Assembly (NCBI GenBank): GCA_025965635.1
Contig: JAOPWO010000389.1
Span: 1-5,449, forward strand
DNA length: 5,449 nucleotides
Source of the DNA: Modestobacter sp.
Lineage (GTDB): Bacteria; Actinomycetota; Actinomycetes; Mycobacteriales; Geodermatophilaceae
Direction of reading: 5' to 3'
A program made the translations under genes and the position numbers. This document shows positions 1 through 4,830 of this stretch, piece by piece (the first letter of the stretch is position 1; the number at the start of each line of letters is the position of its first letter). The notes beneath the pieces are model-generated. The model saw nothing but the letters and a program-made list of their open reading frames with translations. It did no database searches and was not told where the DNA came from.

Positions 1-129
1 AGCCGCACTGCCGGTGGCCGCCGTCGGGCCGGGCAGCGCCCGGCGGTCGGCGACCACGAGGGCCGTCGCGACGAGCACCCCGACCAGGACCCAGACGGCG
101 ACCCGGAGCGGCCGCACCCGCCTCCCCAC
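1..129 (-). CDS. Partial membrane-anchored protein, N-terminus only
   Basis: Reading leftwards from position 129, a GTG-started frame stays open for 43 codons to the window edge. The peptide begins MGRRVRPLRVAVWVLVGVLV and continues through a hydrophobic stretch (about residues 9-27) into a Pro/Ala/Thr-rich segment. This is the layout of an uncleaved signal anchor or signal peptide after an Arg-rich start. A second GTG at 117-115 sits just after a GGGGAGG sequence, but with only about three bases of spacing, so either start is possible. The frame begins 11 bases after the hadB stop on the same strand, so it is probably the distal gene of the rpmG-hadA-hadB transcript. Only the N-terminus is visible and no family can be assigned. 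In several actinobacteria murB follows this block, but this start does not look like a cytoplasmic reductase. Confidence 0.5.
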   Translation of the reverse strand, partial: MGRRVRPLRVAVWVLVGVLVATALVVADRRALPGPTAATGSAA

Positions 130-140
130 GCCGCGCCGGA

Positions 141-563
141 TCAGCTCAGCGCGACCACGGCGCGGGCCAGGGAGAGGACCTTCTCGCCGCCGCTGGTCAC
201 GGTCAGGTCGACCCGCACCCGTCCGTCATCCAGCAGGGCGGCGACTCGGCCCCGGACGGTCACCTCGGCGCCGTCCGTGTCGTCCGGGACGACCACGGGG
301 CGGCTGAAGCGGACCTGGTAGTCGACGACCGCCCCGGGGTCGCCGGCCCAGGAGGTGACCGCGCGGACCGCGAGGCCGGCGGTGAGCATGCCGTGCGCGA
401 TGACGCCGGGCAGGCCGACCTCGCGGGCAACCCGCTCGTTCCAGTGGATGACGTTGAAGTCACCGGAGGCGCCGGCGTAGCGGACCAGGTCGGCGCGGGT
501 GACCCGGGAGACCTGCTCGGGGAGCTGGGTGCCGACCTCGACCCCGGTGGGCCGGGGGCTCAT
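141..563 (-). CDS. hadB: MaoC-like (3R)-hydroxyacyl dehydratase, HadB-type subunit
   Basis: This is a 140-residue single-hotdog enoyl hydratase/dehydratase of the MaoC family. The family interconverts (3R)-hydroxyacyl and trans-2-enoyl thioesters. The hydratase-2 signature is visible around residues 29-47 (YAGASGDFNVIH), with the expected catalytic pair Asp35 and His40, followed by IAHGML at 56-60. The usual Pro of GDxNPxH is Val38. Similarity to mycobacterial HadB extends to TSWAGDPGAV and the YxVRF strand. The start at 563 is chosen because its ATG overlaps the hadA stop (ATGA), implying translational coupling. A further upstream ATG would add 13 residues inside hadA without family support. 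It probably forms a heterodimer with the preceding HadA-like subunit. In mycobacteria HadAB works in FAS-II mycolate elongation; in a lineage without mycolates the acyl substrate is unknown. Confidence 0.92.
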   Translation of the reverse strand: MSPRPTGVEVGTQLPEQVSRVTRADLVRYAGASGDFNVIHWNERVAREVGLPGVIAHGMLTAGLAVRAVTSWAGDPGAVVDYQVRFSRPVVVPDDTDGAEVTVRGRVAALLDDGRVRVDLTVTSGGEKVLSLARAVVALS

Positions 564-1006
564 GCGGCACCCCGGGCGACCAGCATGGAGGTGGTGGTGC
601 ACACCGGCTCACCGTCCTCGGTGGCGAGGTCCACCCGCGTGGTCAGCATGTCGTTGCCGGCCACGCTGCGGACGGCGGCGATGGAGGCCGTGGCCACCAG
701 CCGGTCACCGGCCCGGATCGGGCGGTGGTGGGTGAAGCGCTGCTCGCCGTGGACGACCCGGCTGTAGTCGATGCCCACGTCGGGGTCCTCGACCACCACG
801 TTGCCCGCACCCAGGCTCAGCACGATGGCGAACGTGGGGGGCGCGATGACGTCGGGGTGGCCGGCTGCCCGGGCGGCCTCGGGATCGCGGTGGATCGGGT
901 CGGGATCACCGAGTGCGGTGGCGAACTCGGCGATCTTCTCCCGGCCGACCTCGTAGACGGCAGAGGGCGGGTAGCTGCGCCCGACCAGTCCTGCGTCCAG
1001 CGCCAT
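560..1006 (-). CDS. hadA: MaoC N-terminal-like dehydratase, HadA-type subunit
   Basis: This 148-residue protein is of the FAS1-like/MaoC N-terminal dehydratase family (formerly UPF0336), the partner of HadB. Characteristic features are the opening MALDAGLVGRSYPP, the helix segment YEVGREKIAEFA (18-29), the VIAPPTF stretch (about 53-59) and GIDYSRVVHGEQRF (about 78-91). The hotdog central region reads GDPDPIH at residues 33-39, so Asp34 and His39 occupy the hydratase dyad positions. As I recall, mycobacterial HadA lacks this dyad and serves mainly in substrate binding. The gene starts 33 bases after rpmG, behind a G-rich region that can serve as Shine-Dalgarno, and its TGA overlaps the hadB ATG by four bases. 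It is almost certainly co-transcribed and assembled with hadB. The true acyl substrate cannot be read from the sequence. Confidence 0.9.
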   Translation of the reverse strand: MALDAGLVGRSYPPSAVYEVGREKIAEFATALGDPDPIHRDPEAARAAGHPDVIAPPTFAIVLSLGAGNVVVEDPDVGIDYSRVVHGEQRFTHHRPIRAGDRLVATASIAAVRSVAGNDMLTTRVDLATEDGEPVCTTTSMLVARGAA

Positions 1007-1039
1007 GCTCCCGCCCCCTCGCCCTGCCGACCGCTGCGG

Positions 1040-1204
1040 TCAGCGCGTCTCGCGGTGGACCGTGTGCTTCCGGTCGGTCGGGCAGTACTTCTTCAGCTCG
1101 ATCCGGTCGGGGTCGTTCCGCCGGTTCTTGCGGGTGATGTAGTTGCGGTTCTTGCACTCCTGGCAGGCCAGGGTGATCTTCGGACGGACGTCTGTGGCTG
1201 CCAT
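1040..1204 (-). CDS. rpmG: 50S ribosomal protein L33
   Basis: This is a 54-residue L33 of the large ribosomal subunit. It is recognised by MAATDVRPKITLACQECK, the NYITRKNRRNDPDRIELKKY core and the HRETR C-terminus. The start is an ATG at 1204-1202 with a GCGAGGA Shine-Dalgarno about seven bases upstream. The protein belongs to the zinc-ribbon lineage, with Cys14 and Cys17 in CxxC and Cys41 in the second knuckle. The fourth ligand position is Asp44 (CPTD) where zinc-type L33 has Cys. I checked the codons directly (TGC CCG ACC GAC), so this is not a misreading, though a sequencing error cannot be excluded. Its position downstream of tRNA-Met and upstream of hadA/hadB matches the actinobacterial rpmG2 locus. 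No Zur-like box is visible upstream. Confidence 0.97.
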   Translation of the reverse strand: MAATDVRPKITLACQECKNRNYITRKNRRNDPDRIELKKYCPTDRKHTVHRETR

Positions 1205-1287
1205 GAGCGCATCCTCGCCTTGTTCTTGACGGTGCGGGTGGGCACCTTCTCGGATCGTGCCCGCGCCCGGCAGGTACCGGACGCGGC

Positions 1288-1312
1288 GACGGACCCCGGT
1301 AGCGGGTCCGTC
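1288..1312 (-). terminator. Hairpin after tRNA-Met
   Basis: A perfect 9-bp inverted repeat (GACGGACCC / GGGTCCGTC) with a 7-base loop begins four bases past the tRNA-Met discriminator base on the minus strand. It most likely terminates tRNA transcription or defines the 3' processing boundary. There is no U-tract, which is usual in high-GC actinobacteria. If it terminates efficiently, rpmG needs a promoter within 1205-1287; I see no convincing -10 motif there. Confidence 0.65.
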
Positions 1313-1316
1313 AGGG

Positions 1317-1390
1317 TAGCGGTGACCGGACTTGAACCGGTGACACAGCGATTATGAGCCGCTTGCTCTACCAGGCTGAGCTACACCGCC
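1317..1390 (-). tRNA. tRNA-Met (anticodon CAT), elongator type
   Basis: A 74-base cloverleaf folds fully: acceptor GGCGGTG with CACCGCT (first pair G-U), D arm GCTC/GAGC, anticodon stem AGCGG/TCGCT with loop CTCATAA, and T arm ACCGG TTCAAGT CCGGT. The discriminator base is A and CCA is not encoded, since CCC follows. The anticodon is CAT. Initiator tRNA is unlikely because the 1-72 position is not C-A and the three G-C pairs typical of the initiator anticodon stem are absent. A lysidine-modified tRNA-Ile(CAT) cannot be strictly excluded. Its place beside tRNA-Thr and rpmG matches metT of mycobacteria. Confidence 0.93.
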
Positions 1391-1448
1391 GGAGTGACCG
1401 CGCGGCCCGGTCTTCCGACTGGACCGGTGGTCAGTGCTGAATCCTACG

Positions 1449-1521
1449 AGCCCCTTTACGGAATCGAACCGTAGACCTTCTCCTTACCATGGAGACGCTC
1501 TGCCGACTGAGCTAAAGGGGC
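1449..1521 (-). tRNA. tRNA-Thr (anticodon GGT)
   Basis: A 73-base cloverleaf: acceptor GCCCCTT pairs with AAGGGGC, D arm GCTC/GAGC, anticodon stem TCTCC/GGAGA with loop ATGGTAA giving anticodon GGT, and T arm TACGG TTCGATT CCGTA. The discriminator base is T and CCA is not encoded. It reads ACC/ACU threonine codons. It lies 58 bases upstream of tRNA-Met on the same strand, and the two are probably cut from one precursor. Confidence 0.96.
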
Positions 1522-1541
1522 CTTGCTCGGAAGCAGACGAG

Positions 1542-1547
1542 ACACTA
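1542..1547 (-). promoter_or_regulatory. Candidate -10 box for the tRNA-Thr/tRNA-Met transcript
   Basis: The minus strand reads TAGTGT (a TANNNT -10 pattern) about 20 bases before the tRNA-Thr 5' end, which would give a short 5' leader. No good -35 hexamer is seen at the right distance. The 102-bp gap between the EAL gene and tRNA-Thr also contains a small GCCGC/GCGGC hairpin at 1552-1566. Confidence 0.35.
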
Positions 1548-1623
1548 CCAAGCCGCTCTCGGCGGCCGGCGACCCCCCCTGGACCGTGCCTCAAGACTGT
1601 AACAGCCGGTCCGGTCACCCTCG

Positions 1624-4167
1624 TCAGGTCCGGACGAACAGCCGCCGGTGGGTGGCCCCCGGCGCGGCGGTGCGGACGCCGGTGCGGGCGAGCAGCCAGC
1701 CCTCCAACCGGTCCTCCGGCAGCGGTCGGCTGACCAGGAAGCCCTGCACCTTGTCGCAGCCCATCTGTGCCAGCAGGTCACGGGTCACCTCGTCCTCCAC
1801 GCCCTCGGCGACCACGCGGAGGCCGAGGTTGTGCGCGAGCTCGACGATCGAGCGGGCGATGAAGGACTCGTTCTGGCTGGTCGACATCCCCAGCACGAAG
1901 GACTTGTCGATCTTCAGTTCGTCGATCGGCAGCTGGCGCAGCTGGGACAGCGACGAGTACCCGGTGCCGAAGTCGTCCATCGACAGCCGCAGTCCCAGCG
2001 AGTGGAGGTCGGCCAGCACGGTGCTGTTGCGCACCGTGTCGTCGACGACGCTGCCCTCGGTGAGCTCGAGGGTGAGCAGCTCCCCGGGGACGCCGTGGTG
2101 CCGGAGAGCGCGACGCACCCGGTCGACCAGGTCCGGCTCGGCCAGGCAGCGCGCGGAGAGGTTCACCGCGACCGACAGCGCGATGTCCTGGTCCAGCCAG
2201 CGGCGGCACCGGTCCAGCGCCCGGTCCAGGACGTAGTCGGTGAGCGGGCCGATCCGGCCGATCTGCTCGGCCAGGCTGATGAAGTCGTCCGGCGGGATGT
2301 TGCCGTAGCGCGGGTGGGCCCAGCGCACGAGCGTCTCGACCGAGACGATGTCCGACGTCCGGGTCTCCACGATCGGCTGGAAGACCACGGTGATCTGCTG
2401 CTCGGCCATCGCCGTCTCCAGCTCGGTGCCGAGCTGGAGGCGGCGCAGGCTCTGCTGGTCGAGCACCGGGTGGTAGGTGGCCACCCCGCCCGAGGCGTGG
2501 GCGGCGAGCAGGGCGACGTCTGCCCGCTGGATGAGCGTGCCGGAGTCCGCGCCGTGCACCGGCGTGGCGGCGACGCCGATGGTCAGCGACACCTCCAGGT
2601 CCAGGCCGGCGACCTCGGCCCGCGTCGAGGCCGCCTCCCGCAGCCGGCGCGCCGCGCGCTCGGTGGCGGCGAGCGAGAGGCCGGGCAGCAGGACGGCGAA
2701 CTGCCCGCCCTCCATCCGGGCGACCATGGCCTGCGGCGGGGCGTGCTCGCGCAGCAGTCCGGCGGTGACCAGCAGCAGTTCGTCACTGGCCGCGTGGCCC
2801 AGGGTGTCGGTGACGTTCGTGTAGCCGTCCAGCGAGGCGAGCACCAGGCCGGCCCGGGCGGCGGACTCGGCCAGCAGCAGCGCGTCGATCTCGCCGGCCA
2901 GCCGCTGCCGGTTGGGCAGACCGGTGAGCCGGTCGTGGTCGCCGTCGTGGCGGATCTGGCTGAGCAGCTGTTGCTGCCGGATGGCGGCGTTGACGTGGGT
3001 GAGCATCGACTCCAGCGCGCCGCGGTCTCCCTCGGAGAAGGACACGATGTCGCCCTGCCGGTCGCACACCTCGAGGTAGCCGGGTTCACCGGCGGCGGTG
3101 GTGACGGGCGCGCCGAGCACCTCCCGGGCTCCGCGGCGCTCCAGCGCAGCCATCTCCTCGCCGTGCGCGCGGCCGGCGGACAGCAGCACCGGGCCGGTCA
3201 CCCCGCTGGCCACGGCGCGCCGGCGGAGGAGGTCGTCGGGGTCGCCCGGCCCGTCGTACCAGGCCAGGTCACCGTCGGCGGCGTCCACCACCAGCTGGGG
3301 GCCCTCGTCGAGGTAGGGCGGCAACCAGAGGGCGACCCGGTCGGCGTGGAGCAGCTCGCGGACGGCGCGCACGATCTCGCGAGTGCCGGCCTCGTCGGGG
3401 GTGACCACCTCGACCCGGCGGGCGAAGTCGTAGACCCGCTGCACCGTGCGCCGCTCCCGGGACGCCCGGGCGGTCATCCGGAAGATGGCCACGAAGCCGA
3501 CCAGCAGCGGGATGATCAGCGCCCAGCCCCACGGCGTCCGCTCGGTGACCAGCAGTGCGACCACACCGACGACCACACCGCCGAGCGCGACCGCGACGTT
3601 GGGCAGCGCGGCAGCCCAGAAGCCCCAGCCCGGATATCCGTCGGTCAGGGTGACCGCACAGGCCACGCCGACCATGCCGACCAGTTGGAGCACCAGGACG
3701 GCGAGCACCAGGGACAGCCACGTGCCGGGGTCGGCGAGCTCCAGCGGCGGGAGCACCTCGAGCACCGCGAGCGCGGCGCACATCTCGGTGACCGTCAGGG
3801 CGGCGTTGAACACCAGCTTGGCGGCCGGATAGCGTTGCCGCACCATCACCACGGCGAGCGCGGCCAGCCGGGCGGCGGCGGTCCACAGGCCACCGACCTC
3901 GACGAGGCCCACGACCAGCGCGATCTCGGCGGGGGTGGCGGAGACCGTCTGCTTGCCGAGCTCGAGGTCGAGCTTGACCGACTCGGTCAGCAGGAAGGTG
4001 AGGAAGAGGACGACGACCGCCAGCGCGGACGGCGTCGTCCAGGCTGCCGGCAGGGTCGGAACGCCGACGACCGCGGCCACGGCGACCGCGAGCAGCGCGA
4101 TCGACCACGGTTGTCGTAGTGCGGAGGCCCTCCGGTACCCGGGGGCCGAGGGCTCGGCCAACGTCAA
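1624..4167 (-). CDS. Membrane-bound GAF-GGDEF-EAL protein; probable c-di-GMP phosphodiesterase
   Basis: This 847-residue bacterial signalling protein acts on cyclic di-GMP at the membrane. Residues about 22-231 hold roughly seven hydrophobic helices, including 22-43, 47-64, 117-139, 150-174, 185-209 and 213-231. A GAF-like region follows (about 244-400), then GGDEF (about 408-570) and EAL (about 585-825). The GGDEF active site is decayed. The signature reads EGGQF (486-490), the first metal-binding Asp is Ser445, and there is no RxxD inhibitory site, so cyclase activity is unlikely. The EAL domain keeps its key residues: Glu611 (ETLVRW), Asn669, Glu701 and Glu704 (ELTE), Asp731-Asp732 (DDFGTGYSSL), Lys752, Glu788 (AEGVE) and Gln808. 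Hydrolysis of c-di-GMP to pGpG is therefore expected, possibly tuned by ligand at the GAF or GGDEF domain. The longest frame starts at TTG. A second TTG two codons on (4161-4159) is better spaced from the AGGCAGGG sequence and may be the true start. Confidence 0.93.
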   Translation of the reverse strand: MTLAEPSAPGYRRASALRQPWSIALLAVAVAAVVGVPTLPAAWTTPSALAVVVLFLTFLLTESVKLDLELGKQTVSATPAEIALVVGLVEVGGLWTAAARLAALAVVMVRQRYPAAKLVFNAALTVTEMCAALAVLEVLPPLELADPGTWLSLVLAVLVLQLVGMVGVACAVTLTDGYPGWGFWAAALPNVAVALGGVVVGVVALLVTERTPWGWALIIPLLVGFVAIFRMTARASRERRTVQRVYDFARRVEVVTPDEAGTREIVRAVRELLHADRVALWLPPYLDEGPQLVVDAADGDLAWYDGPGDPDDLLRRRAVASGVTGPVLLSAGRAHGEEMAALERRGAREVLGAPVTTAAGEPGYLEVCDRQGDIVSFSEGDRGALESMLTHVNAAIRQQQLLSQIRHDGDHDRLTGLPNRQRLAGEIDALLLAESAARAGLVLASLDGYTNVTDTLGHAASDELLLVTAGLLREHAPPQAMVARMEGGQFAVLLPGLSLAATERAARRLREAASTRAEVAGLDLEVSLTIGVAATPVHGADSGTLIQRADVALLAAHASGGVATYHPVLDQQSLRRLQLGTELETAMAEQQITVVFQPIVETRTSDIVSVETLVRWAHPRYGNIPPDDFISLAEQIGRIGPLTDYVLDRALDRCRRWLDQDIALSVAVNLSARCLAEPDLVDRVRRALRHHGVPGELLTLELTEGSVVDDTVRNSTVLADLHSLGLRLSMDDFGTGYSSLSQLRQLPIDELKIDKSFVLGMSTSQNESFIARSIVELAHNLGLRVVAEGVEDEVTRDLLAQMGCDKVQGFLVSRPLPEDRLEGWLLARTGVRTAAPGATHRRLFVRT

Positions 4168-4198
4168 ACCCTGCCTGTGGGGGGAACAGCGTCGACCG

Positions 4199-4204
4199 AA
4201 GGTA
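4199..4204 (-). promoter_or_regulatory. Candidate -10 box for the EAL gene
   Basis: The minus strand reads TACCTT, a TANNNT -10 pattern, about 31 bases before the first TTG start. It would give a 5' leader of roughly 25-30 bases carrying the AGGCAGGG ribosome-binding sequence. No convincing -35 element is visible. It lies downstream of the hairpin at 4239-4274, which would make the EAL gene independent of the upstream small gene. Confidence 0.3.
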
Positions 4205-4238
4205 GCAGCGGGCAGCGCCGTCGCGGGTGCAGCTCGCT

Positions 4239-4274
4239 CTGACGGGGGAGCCCGGTTGCGGACTCCCCCGTCAG
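4239..4274 (-). terminator. Strong hairpin between the 34-aa ORF and the EAL gene
   Basis: A perfect 12-bp inverted repeat (CTGACGGGGGAG / CTCCCCCGTCAG) encloses a 12-base loop. On the minus strand it begins 12 bases after the stop of the small ORF, as expected for its intrinsic terminator. No U-tract follows. It could also insulate or attenuate transcription into the downstream EAL gene. No plus-strand gene lies to its left that would use it. Confidence 0.7.
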
Positions 4275-4286
4275 GGCGTCAGCCGG

Positions 4287-4391
4287 TCAGCAGCCCCAGC
4301 GCCACGTACGGCCCCAGCGCCACGTGGTGGGGGCGGCGACAAGGGAGTCGGTGCTGGCGGTACGGGAGATCCGAGCGGTCGTGCTGGACAT
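4287..4391 (-). CDS. Small ORF, 34 aa, with C-terminal Trp-rich tandem repeat
   Basis: I do not recognise this protein. It reads MSSTTARISRTASTDSLVAA, then PTTWRWGRTWRWGC. Three facts argue that it is translated. A near-perfect Shine-Dalgarno GAGGAGG lies four bases before the ATG. About 30 of 34 codons end in G or C, as in the neighbouring genes. A strong hairpin follows 12 bases after the stop. The first 20 residues are Ser/Thr-rich with three Arg. The last part repeats TWRWG twice and ends in Cys, giving four Trp, three Arg and one Cys in eleven residues. A leader-plus-core peptide, a regulatory leader peptide or a small membrane-active peptide are all conceivable, but none is shown. No modification or export gene is visible nearby. 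The overlapping reading frame, which ends in VALGPYVALGLLTG, lacks a start with a ribosome-binding site. Confidence 0.55.
   Translation of the reverse strand: MSSTTARISRTASTDSLVAAPTTWRWGRTWRWGC
4293..4325 (-). repeat. Tandem 18-bp repeat (15 bp exact) inside the 34-aa ORF
   Basis: The 15-mer GCCCCAGCGCCACGT (plus strand) occurs exactly at 4293-4307 and again at 4311-4325, a period of 18 bp. Because 18 is a multiple of three, the duplication stays in frame and produces the TWRWG/TWRWG repeat of the encoded peptide. Confidence 0.9.
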
Positions 4392-4395
4392 GACG

Positions 4396-4402
4396 CCTCC
4401 TC
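4396..4402 (-). promoter_or_regulatory. Strong Shine-Dalgarno site of the 34-aa ORF
   Basis: GAGGAGG on the minus strand matches the anti-Shine-Dalgarno sequence closely and ends four bases before the ATG at 4391-4389. The spacing is slightly short but acceptable. It is the best ribosome-binding site in this window and is the main reason the small ORF is called. Confidence 0.7.
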
Positions 4403-4491
4403 AGGCATGGAACGACTGCGAATTGCGGCAGCCGCCCACGCGGGGGCAGAGCGTCGTCCGGCAACAGACCGCTCCCGAGAGACTGCAAGGT

Positions 4492-4593
4492 GTCACCCAC
4501 ACGAGGCAAGCGTTGACACGTCGGGAGGATGCGTGTCGCGGGTGTCGTCACGCTGGGTCACAGTTCTACGGTCGTAGCTCACCTGTGGGTGAC
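4492..4593. repeat. Operator-like 10-bp inverted repeat with internal GTGTC motifs
   Basis: GTCACCCACA at 4492-4501 is matched exactly by its reverse complement TGTGGGTGAC at 4584-4593. Between them lie a GACACG/CGTGTC inverted pair (4515-4520 and 4532-4537), GTGTCG twice at a 9-bp period (4533-4538 and 4542-4547) and the palindrome CTACGGTCGTAG (4566-4577). This density suggests transcription-factor binding in the upstream region of one or both divergent genes. No known operator family is recognised. Confidence 0.4.
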
Positions 4594-4705
4594 GCTCGGC
4601 CGAGCTCACGGGCTCCTGCGCTCCCCGCCGCGCCGAGAGCCCCGACCACCGGCCGCAACGGGCCGCGCCCGGAGGGCCCGGGCCTGCGCAGCCCGAGGAG
4701 CGCCG

Positions 4706-4779
4706 CCGTCCACAGGTCGCCGCCCGTCAGCCCGCGAGCAGGGACGCTGCGTCCACATCGTCCACAGACGTCGTCCACA
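4706..4779 (+). promoter_or_regulatory. Cluster of four DnaA-box-like nonamers
   Basis: Four nonamers share the core GTCCACA in the same orientation: CCGTCCACA (4706-4714), GCGTCCACA (4749-4757), TCGTCCACA (4758-4766) and TCGTCCACA (4771-4779). The actinobacterial DnaA box is TTGTCCACA, as established for Streptomyces and mycobacteria, so the last two match at 8 of 9 positions and the first two at 7. The second and third are directly adjacent and the fourth is four bases further on. They lie 52-125 bp upstream of the TadE-like gene start. They may bind DnaA as a titration or regulatory site. No dnaA, dnaN or origin-type AT-rich region is present, so this is not evidence of an origin. Confidence 0.4.
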
Positions 4780-4817
4780 GTCGGTGGACCAACACCCCGC
4801 TGCCCCTGCTCTCGCCC

Positions 4818-4823
4818 TACGCT
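4818..4823 (+). promoter_or_regulatory. Candidate -10 box of a leaderless TadE-like transcript
   Basis: TACGCT fits the TANNNT pattern and ends exactly seven bases before the A of the ATG at 4831. This is the spacing expected when transcription starts on the start codon itself, a common arrangement in actinobacteria. No Shine-Dalgarno sequence precedes the ATG, which supports a leaderless message. No clear -35 is present. The same hexamer appears in front of tRNA-Tyr. Confidence 0.45.
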
Positions 4824-4830
4824 GCCCGGG

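Larger units (their letters stand above)
4392..4830. other. Intergenic region of 439 bp between divergent genes
   Basis: No convincing coding frame is seen on either strand. The long open frames here are Arg/Pro-rich by-products of GC content and lack start signals. The stretch does hold regulatory-looking structure: inverted repeats at 4492-4593, a short palindrome CTACGGTCGTAG at 4566-4577, a GC-rich block at about 4610-4700, a cluster of DnaA-box-like nonamers at 4706-4779, and the candidate leaderless promoter of the TadE-like gene. It also serves as the upstream region of the 34-aa ORF on the minus strand. Confidence 0.6.

Noticed and set aside
725..1357. Plus-strand open frame across hadA, rpmG and tRNA-Met
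   Set aside because: It runs antisense through three well-supported genes and has no recognisable domain.
1648..4119. Long open frame on the plus strand opposite the EAL gene
   Set aside because: It is a composition-driven antisense frame, rich in Gly, Gln, His, Arg and Val, with no recognisable domain. The minus-strand gene has complete GGDEF/EAL motifs.
4239..4391. Tryptophan attenuator: Trp-rich leader peptide followed by a hairpin
   Set aside because: There are no adjacent Trp codons, no convincing alternative antiterminator pairing to the hairpin arms, and the downstream gene is a c-di-GMP enzyme rather than a trp gene.
4287..4391. Darobactin-like RiPP precursor
   Set aside because: The WxW motif is suggestive, but no radical-SAM enzyme, protease or exporter is present in the window. 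It is kept only as one possibility in the finding, not as a call.
4513..4518. TTGACA as a plus-strand -35 box
   Set aside because: No -10-like hexamer occurs 16-19 bases downstream and no plus-strand gene starts nearby.
4279..4551. Minus-strand open frame of 90 residues overlapping the 34-aa ORF
   Set aside because: Its start has no ribosome-binding site and the sequence is Arg/Pro/Leu-rich without a pattern. The overlapping 34-aa frame has a strong Shine-Dalgarno and better codon use.
4706..4779. Chromosomal replication origin
   Set aside because: Only four imperfect boxes, no AT-rich unwinding region and no dnaA or dnaN nearby.
4324..4830. N-terminal extension of the TadE-like gene in the same frame
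   Set aside because: The 169 added residues are Arg/Pro-rich, have no family similarity and would cross the DnaA-box cluster. The family motif starts just after the ATG at 4831.
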